The notes under the pieces are model-generated. The model did no database searches and was not told the DNA's origin. It saw nothing but the letters and a program-made list of their open reading frames with translations. The translations under genes were made by a program, and so were the position numbers. This document shows, one piece after another, positions 46,483 through 56,331 of a stretch of 64,000 bases of DNA (positions within the stretch are counted from its first letter, which is position 1; each line of letters opens with the position of its first letter). Source of the DNA: Planctomycetia bacterium (GTDB taxonomy: Bacteria > Planctomycetota > Planctomycetia > Pirellulales > Thermoguttaceae); NCBI GenBank assembly GCA_030527105.1, contig JAUNBK010000004.1, positions 1-64,000 of the forward strand, given 5' to 3'.

Positions 46483-48816
46483 ATGTTCACACATCCGACA
46501 CTCCTGTGGGGGCTTTTATTTTTAGCAGCACCACTCCTGATCCATCTCATCAATTTGCTTCGCCGTCGGCGTATCGAATGGGGAGCCATGGAGTTTCTCC
46601 TTGCCGCATTCAAGCGCCATCGGACGCGCGTGCGTATGAAGGAGTTGCTTCTCCTCCTCATGCGCCTTGCGGCAGTTGCGCTCATGGTGCTTCTCGTGGC
46701 GCAGCCCGTCCTTAAAAATCGCCTCGGCGCGCTTGCGGGAGGAATCAAGACGCATCACATTTTCGTCCTCGACGACAGCTTCTCCATGGGGGACACGGAC
46801 GGCGAAAAAAGTGTGTTTCAAACGGCGAAAAACGTTCTCACCCAATTTGCGGAGGAGTCGGCGCAACTCCCCGTCGCGCAGCAATTCACGCTCCTTCGAA
46901 CCTCCCAAGCCCGACCGGCACACATTCGACCCGACTTCCAAGCGCAAAGGATTGACTCCAATTTCGTACAACAAGTTCGTTCCATTTTGGGCACGTTCGA
47001 ACCCAGCCACGAGAGCGCGGGTCCCACCGCAGGATTGAACGCCGTGGAGGAGATTGCCCCCGAGACGGACGATGAAAACAGAATTGTGTACGTCTTGTCG
47101 GATTTTCGAAAGCGCGACTGGTTCGAGAATTCCGACTTGTCGCGGCGTTTGGAGGAGTTGAAGGAGAAAGGCGTCCCCGTTCGGCTTATCGACTGCGCCA
47201 ACGTGGAGCGTCCGAATCTTGCAATTTCGAATCTCGTACCGATGGCGGGGACTCGCGCGGCAGGGACGCCCCTTTTTATGAGTGTGGACGTGAGGAATTT
47301 TGGCGACACACCCGCCACAAACGTCGTAGTTCATCCCGAAACGCGCGCAAATGGCGAGTCGCAAACGCTCCCCGCGATACGAATTCCCGAGATTCCGCCC
47401 GGCGGCGTCGTGTCGGAACGATTCGCGGTGCGATTTCCTCTGGCTGGCTCCCACACGATTGCTGCCGCCTTGGATCCTGACGCCGTGATGGACGACAATT
47501 ATGTGTGCGCGTCCGTCGATTTTCCTGCGTTCGAATCTGTCCTCGTGATTGAATCCACCTCCGCATTGGACGCCAAGTCCCCCGCTCGAACGTTGGCAAC
47601 GGCGCTTTCCCCCGGCGGAAGCGTGAATACGGGTCTTTCGATTCGCATCGAGTCGCCGAGATTCCTTGCCACCAACCCACTGGATGATTTTAGTGTGATT
47701 TATCTGGCGGACGTTGCGACGTTGGACCCTCAGGGTGTCGCGGCACTCGAAGAGTTTTTGCAAAACGGCGGCGGCGTCTGCATTTTTGCGGGACAAAATA
47801 CGGATCCGATTTTCGCTCAAAAATGGTATCGTGAAGGGAAAGGTTTTTTTCCCGCGCTTTTGCGTCAGCCGACGGATTTGGCGGTCGATTATTTGCAAAA
47901 AATCCCCGACGTTCGCGTGTCGGAACACCCCATCTTTCGTATATTCTCAGGGAAAACGAGCGCGCTGCTTAATTCCGTGAATATTGCGCAATATTATTCT
48001 CTTGAGGACGAGTCGTTGGAGAATCTCATTCCGATGGAGGACGACGTTTCGTCGGCGCAACGGCGCTCCGCCTCGAATGCAGCCGGGGGGGAATTGGATC
48101 ACGAGTCGGGTTCCGCAGACGTGCGGATTATTGCGGCGCTTCGAAACAACGCTCCGCTCGTTTTGGAGAAGCGCTACGGCAGAGGGTGGGTGATTTTGTT
48201 CCTCACGTCGGTCGATTCCTCGTGGAATAATTGGTCGCGGGGCAACCCATCCTATGTCGTCATGCTCCTTCAGCTTCAGGCGTATTTGGCAAGCTCGCGC
48301 CACTCCGAAGAGACACTTTGTGTAGGGGAAAAGATTTCGTTTGAATATTCTCCGGAAGAATTTTCTCCCGAAGTTCGATTTTTAACGCCGGAGGGCGAGC
48401 CTTTGCGTACGATTCAATCCGTTCCGCAAAAAAATGGGCAACTTCTCGCCGAGTCAGAGTGGATCGCGACGCCTGGTGTGTATTCTGCCGAGATGGTGCC
48501 CAAAAAGAATGCGTATCCGAAGCGCTTTTTTGCCATAAACGTCGACGCGAAGGAGGGGGACGTGGCGAAAATCTCGAGTGAAGAATTGGCGCAATCCTTA
48601 AAAACTGCCGCGTACGAATTCTTCTCCTCGGCAGACTTCCGCTTGGGGACGGACGTTGATCCGGGTTTTCGCTTGTCCGACTGGCTATTGTACCTCTTGG
48701 CCCTTTGGCTTCTTTTGGAGATGCTTTTGGCAACGAGCGCTAGTTATCATTTGAAAAACATTGAATTAAGCACAGGGTCACGACCTCGAAAATCGACTCA
48801 GGGAGGCGCGAAATGA
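46483..48816 (+). CDS. BatA-like membrane protein with vWA domain
   Basis: The product is 777 residues. The N-terminal BatA region is plain: LLWGLLFLAAPLLIHLINLLRRRRIEW (cited as LLIHLINLLRRRRIEW), then a second membrane segment LMRLAAVALMVLLVAQPVL. A vWA domain follows (HIFVLDDSFSMGDTDG, D-x-S-x-S). Next come a CARDB-like beta domain (MSVDVRNFGDTPATNVVVHP) and a class-I glutamine-amidotransferase-like fold (LEEFLQNGGGVCIFAG). A last membrane segment near residue 735 (LLYLLALWLLLEMLLA) ends it. Most of the protein should be periplasmic. It overlaps the next gene by four bases. Confidence 0.88.
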   Translation: MFTHPTLLWGLLFLAAPLLIHLINLLRRRRIEWGAMEFLLAAFKRHRTRVRMKELLLLLMRLAAVALMVLLVAQPVLKNRLGALAGGIKTHHIFVLDDSFSMGDTDGEKSVFQTAKNVLTQFAEESAQLPVAQQFTLLRTSQARPAHIRPDFQAQRIDSNFVQQVRSILGTFEPSHESAGPTAGLNAVEEIAPETDDENRIVYVLSDFRKRDWFENSDLSRRLEELKEKGVPVRLIDCANVERPNLAISNLVPMAGTRAAGTPLFMSVDVRNFGDTPATNVVVHPETRANGESQTLPAIRIPEIPPGGVVSERFAVRFPLAGSHTIAAALDPDAVMDDNYVCASVDFPAFESVLVIESTSALDAKSPARTLATALSPGGSVNTGLSIRIESPRFLATNPLDDFSVIYLADVATLDPQGVAALEEFLQNGGGVCIFAGQNTDPIFAQKWYREGKGFFPALLRQPTDLAVDYLQKIPDVRVSEHPIFRIFSGKTSALLNSVNIAQYYSLEDESLENLIPMEDDVSSAQRRSASNAAGGELDHESGSADVRIIAALRNNAPLVLEKRYGRGWVILFLTSVDSSWNNWSRGNPSYVVMLLQLQAYLASSRHSEETLCVGEKISFEYSPEEFSPEVRFLTPEGEPLRTIQSVPQKNGQLLAESEWIATPGVYSAEMVPKKNAYPKRFFAINVDAKEGDVAKISSEELAQSLKTAAYEFFSSADFRLGTDVDPGFRLSDWLLYLLALWLLLEMLLATSASYHLKNIELSTGSRPRKSTQGGAK

Positions 48817-51326
48817 ATATGGACGAAAAAATCGTTTTCCAATGGGGAAGAATCGAAGGGAATGCGGATTGGATTTTGCCGATTCTCGCGCTCTTGGCGG
48901 CGTGGTGGATCGTGCTTCGCATTTATCGTTACGATGGTCGCGAGCTTCGCACACTCTGGCGTTGGCTCCTCCCGGCACTTCGAATGGGCGCTATTTTTGT
49001 CCTCTTTGTCATTTATCTTGAGCCTCAATGGCGTACGGAGCGACAAACGAAACAAAATTCACAAGTTGCCATTTTTGTGGACGTGAGCCAAAGTATGACT
49101 CTCCCGGAGTCCGATGCGCCAACGGCTCCGCAGAGGAGTGCCGCCGCGACAAAATTGCTTTTCGATTCGCCACTTTTGAAAAAAATGAACGAAAAACACG
49201 ACCTCATTTTCGTGGGATTCGACGATGAGGCGCGAAAGCTCCAAATGTTTCCGATGAAGAGTTGGTCTGGCGAGAAAAGTGGCGAAAACACGAGCGAAGT
49301 GGATGCCGAACTCGCGAAACGAGAGGCTCTGCGAAGGACACTCGAGCAGCCGCAGGGGACACGATCCGCGCCGTCGGACGCCATTCGCGCATGGCTCAAC
49401 ACGCAGCCTCCCGACGCACCCTTGGCGGCGGTCGTTTTATGTACGGATGGCGCACAAAATCAGGGGGGCGAGCCAAGCGCGGCGGCGCGTTCTGCTCAAA
49501 AAATGGGCGTCCCGATCTACTCCATCGGCATAGGGTCGGCATCCCCCCTCGAAAATTATCGTTTGTACGAAATGGAGGCGCCCGTCCGCGTCCAACCGCA
49601 TGATCCATTTTTTATCACGGGACTCGTCCAAGGCGTTGGTTTTGGAGGAATTTCGGAAGATAAAATGGAGCAAGAATCAAATTCTTCCGAAAACTCCAGA
49701 GTGCGCGTAAGCGCGGGGCGCGTCAAAATGGTGCGCGTGGAGCTGCATTTGCTCCCGCAGTCGGAGAATTGGACGCCGGAGTCCGCCGAGAACTCCCTCG
49801 GAGAGAGTACGCTCCTTCAAACTCAGGAGATTCTTCTGGGCGAGGAGGGGCGTGTCGTCCCGGTTCGATTCGAGATAGAGCCGCCCGGAGAGGGAAAATT
49901 CGCGTATCTCATGCGCGTCGTGCCCGTTCTTGGGGAGCGAATCACGAGTGACAATGCCCGGGTGGCGGAGGTCGAAATTATCGATCGAAAATTGCGCGCC
50001 CTTATTTGTGCCGGAGGACCGACGCGCGAGTACCAATTTTTGCTCGCTGCGTTTTATCGCGACAAAACGATTGAATCTCACGTTCTTTTGCAAAGTGCGC
50101 GTCCCGGAGCATCGCAAGAGGGGGACAAAATGCTGGTCGAATTCCCTCAGACGCGTGAGGAGCTTTTTTCGTACGATTGCATTCTTGCGATTGATCCTGA
50201 TTGGCAGCGTCTTTCTCCCGCGCAGGTCGAGTGGTTGGACGAGTGGCTAGTGCGACAGGCGGGCGGGCTGCTTTTGATCGCGGGGCCCGTTTATATGGGG
50301 GAATCGGTCGGAGGGTGGATTGAGGATCCGAATTTCGAGCGAATTCGGGCGTTTTATCCTGTTGAATTTCAAAAACGTTTTTCGGCTGCGCGCCAGAATA
50401 CGTATTTGGCGGAACGCGCGTGGGCGCTCGATTTCTCTCGCGAGGGCGTCGAGGCGGAGTTCCTTCGTTTGGGCGACTCGCTCTCGGAAAGCGTTCGTGC
50501 GTGGGACGAGTTTGAGGGCGTTTATGGATATTTTCCAACGAAAAATCTCAAGCCGGGCGCGACTGCATTGGCGTATTTCTCCAACCCTCGTGCGAAAAAT
50601 GGGGATCAAAAGCCGATCCTCATTGCGTCCCAATTTTATGGATCAGGAAGAATTTTGTATTTCGGAACCGGGGAATTTTGGCGCTTGAGGACTTTGAATC
50701 CTGATTATTTCGTGAGATTTTATACTCAAATTGTTCGATATGTCGCGCAAGGGCGAATGGCGCAGCAATCGACGCGCGGCAGGCTGATGCTCACGAAGGA
50801 TTCCTTCGCGCCGGGCGATTCTATCGACATTCGTGCGCAACTCTTTGACGCTCAGTTGGCGCCTCTCTCCGCAACGGCTGTCGAGGCAGAAGTTTTCTTG
50901 CCGGACGGCAGGATTCAGAGCGTGAAATTGGCGGCGGAACCCGAGCAGCCAGGAACGTTTGTGGGAAGTTTCTCGACGATTTTGGAGGGGACGCTGCGGA
51001 TTGAGCTGCCGATTCCGCAGAGTGAGGAGCGTTTGGCGCGTCGCGTCGAGATCGTTCTTTCTGACGTGGAGCGTGAGAAACCCCAGAAAAACATGCCGCT
51101 TTTGGAGACACTCGCGCGCGACTCAGGCGGTAGGGCGTTTGAGTCGCCAGACGACGCAGAAATTCAATCGTTGCCAGAGATTATTCTGGGGAAAACGCGC
51201 GTCGCGACCATTTCTTCGATGGCAGATCCTGTGTTTGAGCGGGAGTTCATGTGGAAAATGTTGTGTATTTTTGTGGGATTGCTCAGCGTGGAGTGGTTCT
51301 TGAGACGAATTTTGAAGTTGGCTTGA
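48813..51326 (+). CDS. Membrane vWA / glutamine-amidotransferase-like protein
   Basis: The 837-residue product starts with two membrane segments (DWILPILALLAAWWIVL and ALRMGAIFVLFVIYL). A vWA domain follows (VAIFVDVSQSMTLPESD), then a GATase-like region (QVEWLDEWLVRQAGGLLLIAGP). The end is beta-rich with a C-terminal membrane anchor (MLCIFVGLLSVEWFLRR). It is the usual last partner in planctomycete MoxR clusters. GGGAGG lies seven bases before the ATG, which overlaps the BatA-like stop (ATGA). Confidence 0.87.
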   Translation: MNMDEKIVFQWGRIEGNADWILPILALLAAWWIVLRIYRYDGRELRTLWRWLLPALRMGAIFVLFVIYLEPQWRTERQTKQNSQVAIFVDVSQSMTLPESDAPTAPQRSAAATKLLFDSPLLKKMNEKHDLIFVGFDDEARKLQMFPMKSWSGEKSGENTSEVDAELAKREALRRTLEQPQGTRSAPSDAIRAWLNTQPPDAPLAAVVLCTDGAQNQGGEPSAAARSAQKMGVPIYSIGIGSASPLENYRLYEMEAPVRVQPHDPFFITGLVQGVGFGGISEDKMEQESNSSENSRVRVSAGRVKMVRVELHLLPQSENWTPESAENSLGESTLLQTQEILLGEEGRVVPVRFEIEPPGEGKFAYLMRVVPVLGERITSDNARVAEVEIIDRKLRALICAGGPTREYQFLLAAFYRDKTIESHVLLQSARPGASQEGDKMLVEFPQTREELFSYDCILAIDPDWQRLSPAQVEWLDEWLVRQAGGLLLIAGPVYMGESVGGWIEDPNFERIRAFYPVEFQKRFSAARQNTYLAERAWALDFSREGVEAEFLRLGDSLSESVRAWDEFEGVYGYFPTKNLKPGATALAYFSNPRAKNGDQKPILIASQFYGSGRILYFGTGEFWRLRTLNPDYFVRFYTQIVRYVAQGRMAQQSTRGRLMLTKDSFAPGDSIDIRAQLFDAQLAPLSATAVEAEVFLPDGRIQSVKLAAEPEQPGTFVGSFSTILEGTLRIELPIPQSEERLARRVEIVLSDVEREKPQKNMPLLETLARDSGGRAFESPDDAEIQSLPEIILGKTRVATISSMADPVFEREFMWKMLCIFVGLLSVEWFLRRILKLA

Positions 51327-51374
51327 GCGTACAAACAGTCGACAGACGATAAGTGTGCAATAAGGAGCAAAATC

Positions 51375-54300
51375 ATGAAATTAAGAGGGTTTTGCGTCGT
51401 TTTTCTTGCGGCGCTCCTTTGGTGTGCGGGCGCGGTCGCTCAGAAGGGACTTGAATTGTCCGATCCCGCGAGGATGCCGAAGATTGCCGAGGCGGCGGGA
51501 TATCCTCAGTCGGACGTCGATTTGCGGGGGAATTTTAACGCCCCACCTCCGGGATTTGGCGAAGTCCCATTTTGGTGGTGGACGGGCGACCCGTTGGACA
51601 AAGAGCGCCTTGCGTACCAAATTCGCAAGCTCCACGAGAATGGCGTCTCCGGGATGCAGGTGAATTATGCGCATAAAGACACGCAAGGTTGGCCCACTTA
51701 TCTTAATACGCCAGAAATTTTTTCCGAGGAATGGTGGGAATTCTGGCGTTTTGCGGCGGCGGAGTCGAAAAAGTATGATATGTCTATTGGTTTGAGTACA
51801 TATACGCTCGATTGGCCAGGCGCGAAAAATCTGTTTGGCGATATCGTGTATAACGACCCTGAATTTCATTTTCAAACGCTGAGTGGGCGTGAAATTTTCG
51901 CCATTAATAAAAAAGATGTGACATTGCTCTTGGAAAAAAATGCCAGCTTGAAAGGAAAATTTCCTCATAATTTAGTCGATATCGATCGCGAAAAAGTCTT
52001 CCTGGTTGTCTATATTCAAAAAAGTGATAAAACTACGCTGGAGTATTGGCGAGTTCAAAAAACTTCGTCTTCGATCGAGGAATGGGTGAAGAAATTCGTG
52101 GAAAATCCCGCTGCCGATCGACTCTGCATGTGGGAATTCGAAATCAAAACACATGGTGGAACGCTCAATCCGCTCCATCCCGGCTCCGGCGCGCGAGTGA
52201 TTGAGAAATTTTTCCAACCCTTTGTCGAGCACAACGGCGGGGCGGGTTCCGCTGGTCTCAATTGGTTTTTCAACGACGAGCTTCGCCTCTCTGCCGACGC
52301 GCGCGGATGGTGCGACGATTTATGTGAAAAATTTCAAGCGATGAAAGGGTACGATTTTCTCAAAGACGCTCCTGCGTTTTTTGTTGACTTGGGACCTCAG
52401 AGTGCAAAAGTGCGTTTGGATTATGCTGACGTTCGACTTCAATTGATTGAGGAAAGATATTTTAAGCCTATTTATTTGTGGCATTATGAAAAAGGGATGA
52501 TTTTTGGGTGCGACAATAATGGACGTGGGATGGCTCCGATGGAGTATGGCGACTATTTTCGAGCCGTGCGTTGGTACTCCGCGCCGGGACACGACACGCC
52601 GGGGGGCAGGGCGGATTTTATCAAGGGAAAAGTTTCAAGCTCCATCGCGAATTTGTACAAGCGACCGCGCGTTTGGCTCGAAGGCTACCACTCACTCGGC
52701 TGGGGAGCGTCGCCAAACACTTTAATGTACGCCACAAATGAGAATTACGTCTTCGGCTGCACGCTCTTGAATCTCCACGGATTCTACTACACCACACACG
52801 GCAGCATGTGGGAGTGGGCGCCGCCTTGCTATCATTTTCGGATGCCGTATTGGAAGCATATGGGCGCGTTCCTTCGTTATTTCGAGCGACTCTCATTCGT
52901 GATGAGTCAAGGTGTTTGCCAAAGCGAAATTGCGATCATTTATCCAACTTCTCCAGGGCAAGCATGGCTGAACAACAATCAAAAATTCGCGACTCAAACC
53001 GCATTCGATGCGGCAAGGAAAATCTACTCCACGGGTCGCGACATCACGTTTATCGACGAGCAATCGATCCAACGTGGGAGAATTTTGCCGGGAGAGGGTG
53101 CTTTCGAAACGTCGGACATGAAATTCTCCGTCGTAATCATACCCGGAATGGAGGCAATTCGAAAAGATACGATTCGCGCGCTTCATGCCATGGCGAAAAA
53201 TGGCGTCAAGGTCGTGTGTCTCGGAATGACGCCGGGTGTTTCGGACGCTTCGCTCGGCGACGCGGAATTTGAGCGCTGCGTGAGAGAATTGTTTGGTGCC
53301 GAGGGGGTTGGAGTGTTTGTTTCGACGCAGTCGCCTCCCGCGCGAGTGTATCCTGCGGTGCGTGGGGTGCTCGACGATCTTGATAACACGCCAAACAATT
53401 CGCAAAATAATTCGCCAAATAATGCACCAAATAGTGCTCTTCTGCGGAAGTATCCGGGGGGATTTGAGGGGTATTGGGCTTGGGCACACGAGAAAGGCGT
53501 GAGTACGCTCGACGCCTCAGGCACGCTCGTGAATTTTGCGCATGAGCCGAGAGATTATCGTCTTCTTTGCTATTGCGACAATTCTGCGACGCTTTTTATC
53601 AATGATCGCCCCATCAAAGAGGGGATCGATTATTCGCATGGGTGGCAGGGTGTTTTGGCGCTTAAAAAGGGTGATAAAATCCTTATCCGTGCGAAAGACA
53701 ATGAAAATGGCGACAAAAGCGCTGGCATCTTTTTTGCGATTTCGGATGGTCAAAAAACGCTCTTCTCCACGGCGGATTTGACGTACGTGCGCAATGGTGC
53801 GGCGAGTCCTCTTTCTCCCGAGAATGTTCACGAACTTCATCGTTTTGGTACGACACAAAGACGATTTTTGTCGCACTTCGACCAAGAAATCGCACGATTC
53901 CCACAAGATGTGCGCGTCGAGAATCCAGCCTCCGATGGGCAGGCGAAATACCTCCATCGAAAGGTGGGGGAGAACGACGTTTATCTCATGATGGGCGTGA
54001 AAAAGGGCGCGTTGGTCTCGTTCCGCACGCAGGGGAAGGCGGAGTTGTGGGACTCGGCAACGGGGAAAATCACGCCGCTTCCGATTTATGCGACGACGGA
54101 ATTTTCCTATCAAAACGGGAGTTTGCTCAAAAAGCAGCCGGGCGTCACGCTTCGCGCCCCGTTGGATTCCTCGCAAGCGGCGCTTATTGTTTTTTCGCCG
54201 GGCGAAACAACGCTCGACACGAATATCGCTGTGGAAACCAAAGTCGCAACACTCTCTCTTGATGCGGCTCCATGGAGAATGCGTCTGATTCCAACGATGG

Positions 54301-55760
54301 ATAATCAGTGGGGAGATTTTCGACTGCCGATCACGAAGGACAATCGCGTGATTGGTGCCGAGGCGCGGCGATTCCAATATGCGGAGGGGGGTGAGAGCGA
54401 AATGCGAAAGGCGTTGGCGCCCGAGTTTGATGCGAGCGCGTGGTCGAAAAAGACGTATGGTTTTGGGGAGAATTTCCGACTTCTCAAGTCGACGCGGAAA
54501 ATTTCCGACCCGCAGACGATTCTTGAGCGCGCCAAGAGCGACGCGACGCCGTACGAGTTTTCGTGGCGTGTTGGGATTGAGGATAATCCGGGGCATCAAG
54601 GGTGGCACGGCTCGAAGAAAAACATTAACGACGCCTTTATTGGGCTGGGTGCCACGCGAAAAGGGCACAACGAGATGTTGTTTGTCGAAGAGAATCCGAA
54701 GCAGTTTTATTATTTAATCACGTCCGTCTCTGGCGAGGGGTTGGCGACGATTCAATGCGGTGGCGTGCTTCCTTCGCGAGTTTGGATCGGTGGTCGAGAG
54801 CTTGCGCAAGATGTGCGTGAGATTCGTTTGGAGGGCGGGGCGAGCACGCTGATTTTGGAATATTCCGACGCGGGGCGCGCATTTTGGCTTTTGGAGCGTG
54901 GGCGGGTTCCGCTTCGTGAGGCTCAAGGCGAGGCGGCAGACGTCGCGCCCGAGACGCTCGACGCGCTTGCGGCGCAGACTTCGGCGAGAACTCCAGCGAG
55001 GACTCCAGCGAGGACTCCTTTGTCAATGACGTGGTTTGATTGCGATTTCGTTCCGTTTGATTCTGCGTCTTCTGCGGCGGCGCGCAATTCAGAGCCGATT
55101 TTTGGCGTGTATCGATTTAAGTGCCCGCCGGGGTTGAAGTCTTTGACGCTCACGATCGATGAGCGGATTCGCGTCGCGCCGGAGGTGTATGTCGAAGGTG
55201 CGCGTGTGGGGGTTCGAGAGACGCCAGCCGAGATGAAGCGGACGAAGCGTTTTGTTTGCGCTCTTCCGAACGTGTGCGAGTCGGCGGCGGAAGTCGCTAT
55301 TTTAGCGCGATTGGAGGGTGGCGTCCGTGGCGGAGCGTATTTTCCTGAGCCGATTGTCGTCGAGACGGCGGAGGGCGAGACGCCGACTTTGAGCGATTGG
55401 AGTCGCGATGGAACGATTCTCGATTGCTATTCTGGGGGCGTTTTGTACTCGCAAAAAGTGCGCGTTCCGAAGGAGATTGCGTCGGCGCGGCGCGTGATTT
55501 TGGATTTGGTCGACGTCTGCGCGACTGCCGAGGTGCGCGTGAATGGCGAGTCGGCAGGGGTTTTGGTCGCTCAACCATGGATGTTGGACGTCTCGGGACT
55601 CCTCAAGGAGGGGGAAAACTTGATCGAAATCGAGGTGTACAACACGCTCTCGAATCATTATCAAACAATTCCCAACCTGTATCGCGGGCCCAGCGCCTCG
55701 GGTCTGACGGGCGGCGCGGTTCGTCTCGAGGTCTATGATTTGGAGCATCGTGTAGAATAA
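51375..55760 (+). CDS. Large secreted glycoside hydrolase (GH106-like, alpha-L-rhamnosidase type)
   Basis: The 1,461-residue product has a signal peptide (FCVVFLAALLWCAGAVAQ). The N-terminal catalytic-type barrel opens with VPFWWWTGDPLDKERLAYQI and GVSGMQVNYAH, as in GH106 rhamnosidases, and has EYGDYFRAVRWYSAPGHDT. A GH2-like jelly roll ends the protein (VEVRVNGESAG-like stretch, LKEGENLIEIEVYNTLSNHY). Two tandem tracts interrupt it: an Asn/Pro/Ser run near residue 680 and an Ala-Arg-Thr-Pro repeat near 1,210. AAGGAG stands seven bases before the ATG. It should cleave rhamnose or similar sugars from complex polysaccharides. Specificity cannot be read. It lies 48 bp after the vWA gene and before a terminator. 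Confidence 0.8.
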   Translation: MKLRGFCVVFLAALLWCAGAVAQKGLELSDPARMPKIAEAAGYPQSDVDLRGNFNAPPPGFGEVPFWWWTGDPLDKERLAYQIRKLHENGVSGMQVNYAHKDTQGWPTYLNTPEIFSEEWWEFWRFAAAESKKYDMSIGLSTYTLDWPGAKNLFGDIVYNDPEFHFQTLSGREIFAINKKDVTLLLEKNASLKGKFPHNLVDIDREKVFLVVYIQKSDKTTLEYWRVQKTSSSIEEWVKKFVENPAADRLCMWEFEIKTHGGTLNPLHPGSGARVIEKFFQPFVEHNGGAGSAGLNWFFNDELRLSADARGWCDDLCEKFQAMKGYDFLKDAPAFFVDLGPQSAKVRLDYADVRLQLIEERYFKPIYLWHYEKGMIFGCDNNGRGMAPMEYGDYFRAVRWYSAPGHDTPGGRADFIKGKVSSSIANLYKRPRVWLEGYHSLGWGASPNTLMYATNENYVFGCTLLNLHGFYYTTHGSMWEWAPPCYHFRMPYWKHMGAFLRYFERLSFVMSQGVCQSEIAIIYPTSPGQAWLNNNQKFATQTAFDAARKIYSTGRDITFIDEQSIQRGRILPGEGAFETSDMKFSVVIIPGMEAIRKDTIRALHAMAKNGVKVVCLGMTPGVSDASLGDAEFERCVRELFGAEGVGVFVSTQSPPARVYPAVRGVLDDLDNTPNNSQNNSPNNAPNSALLRKYPGGFEGYWAWAHEKGVSTLDASGTLVNFAHEPRDYRLLCYCDNSATLFINDRPIKEGIDYSHGWQGVLALKKGDKILIRAKDNENGDKSAGIFFAISDGQKTLFSTADLTYVRNGAASPLSPENVHELHRFGTTQRRFLSHFDQEIARFPQDVRVENPASDGQAKYLHRKVGENDVYLMMGVKKGALVSFRTQGKAELWDSATGKITPLPIYATTEFSYQNGSLLKKQPGVTLRAPLDSSQAALIVFSPGETTLDTNIAVETKVATLSLDAAPWRMRLIPTMDNQWGDFRLPITKDNRVIGAEARRFQYAEGGESEMRKALAPEFDASAWSKKTYGFGENFRLLKSTRKISDPQTILERAKSDATPYEFSWRVGIEDNPGHQGWHGSKKNINDAFIGLGATRKGHNEMLFVEENPKQFYYLITSVSGEGLATIQCGGVLPSRVWIGGRELAQDVREIRLEGGASTLILEYSDAGRAFWLLERGRVPLREAQGEAADVAPETLDALAAQTSARTPARTPARTPLSMTWFDCDFVPFDSASSAAARNSEPIFGVYRFKCPPGLKSLTLTIDERIRVAPEVYVEGARVGVRETPAEMKRTKRFVCALPNVCESAAEVAILARLEGGVRGGAYFPEPIVVETAEGETPTLSDWSRDGTILDCYSGGVLYSQKVRVPKEIASARRVILDLVDVCATAEVRVNGESAGVLVAQPWMLDVSGLLKEGENLIEIEVYNTLSNHYQTIPNLYRGPSASGLTGGAVRLEVYDLEHRVE

Positions 55761-55787
55761 ATGGTCGAATAGGAGAGTGGGAAGGCA

Positions 55788-55819
55788 CCCCTCGTACAGC
55801 GTGCGAGGGGGGATTTTTT
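55788..55819 (+). terminator. Rho-independent terminator
   Basis: CCCCTCG (55788-55794) and CGAGGGG (55804-55810) form a 7-bp stem with a 9-base loop, followed by GGATTTTTTC. It closes the long gene run that starts at 37500. Confidence 0.85.
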
Positions 55820-55878
55820 CGGTTCGACATGCCCCTCCACTCCATTTTTCAACTTACTCAAACGGGTTGAACGAAAGC

Positions 55879-56139
55879 ATGAAACGAAAACAAACCACAC
55901 ACAATCCGTATTTGGACGAGGACGCGGCGTCGGGCGACTTGCGCGCGAAGTGGGCGATCGGTTTCGCGAAAGCGTCGGAAATCACGGGTATTTCGCTTCA
56001 AGCGATTTTGCCCGCTCTCTTTGGAGCGTGGCTCGACAAAAGATATAATCTCATGCCCTTTTGTCTCCTCGTTGGCTTTGCGCTTGGGATGCTCTCTGCG
56101 GGCTTGTCTCTCATGAAAATGGTCAAAGACGACAAATAA
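55879..56139 (+). CDS. AtpZ/AtpI-family small membrane protein
   Basis: The product is 86 residues from the ATG at 55879; an earlier in-frame start at 55777 lies over the terminator. Two membrane segments are present (ISLQAILPALFGAWLDKRY and MPFCLLVGFALGMLSAGLSLM) with a short loop, the AtpZ/AtpI pattern. These proteins accompany F-type ATPase or act with Mg2+/Ca2+ handling. No ATP synthase genes are in the window. It lies next to a Ca2+ ATPase gene, but with its own promoter in between. Confidence 0.72.
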   Translation: MKRKQTTHNPYLDEDAASGDLRAKWAIGFAKASEITGISLQAILPALFGAWLDKRYNLMPFCLLVGFALGMLSAGLSLMKMVKDDK

Positions 56140-56194
56140 TAAAAAAACAAAATCAAAAGTTGAGCTTTTTTGGTGAGAAAAGTCCCATTCCCCC

Positions 56195-56223
56195 TTGAAG
56201 TTTTTCTCAATATGCTTTAAAAT
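56195..56223 (+). promoter_or_regulatory. Promoter of the P-type ATPase gene
   Basis: TTGAAG (56195-56200) and TAAAAT (56218-56223) are 17 bases apart, about 110 bases before the start codon at 56332. Confidence 0.6.
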
Positions 56224-56331
56224 GTACGGTGAGTATAGTATAGATACATATTGTACACATGGTGTTTGCGTCGCGCGGTTTTTCTCGTCGTGCGCAGCCG
56301 TTTTTTTGCGAAGACATACGGAAAAATTTTC

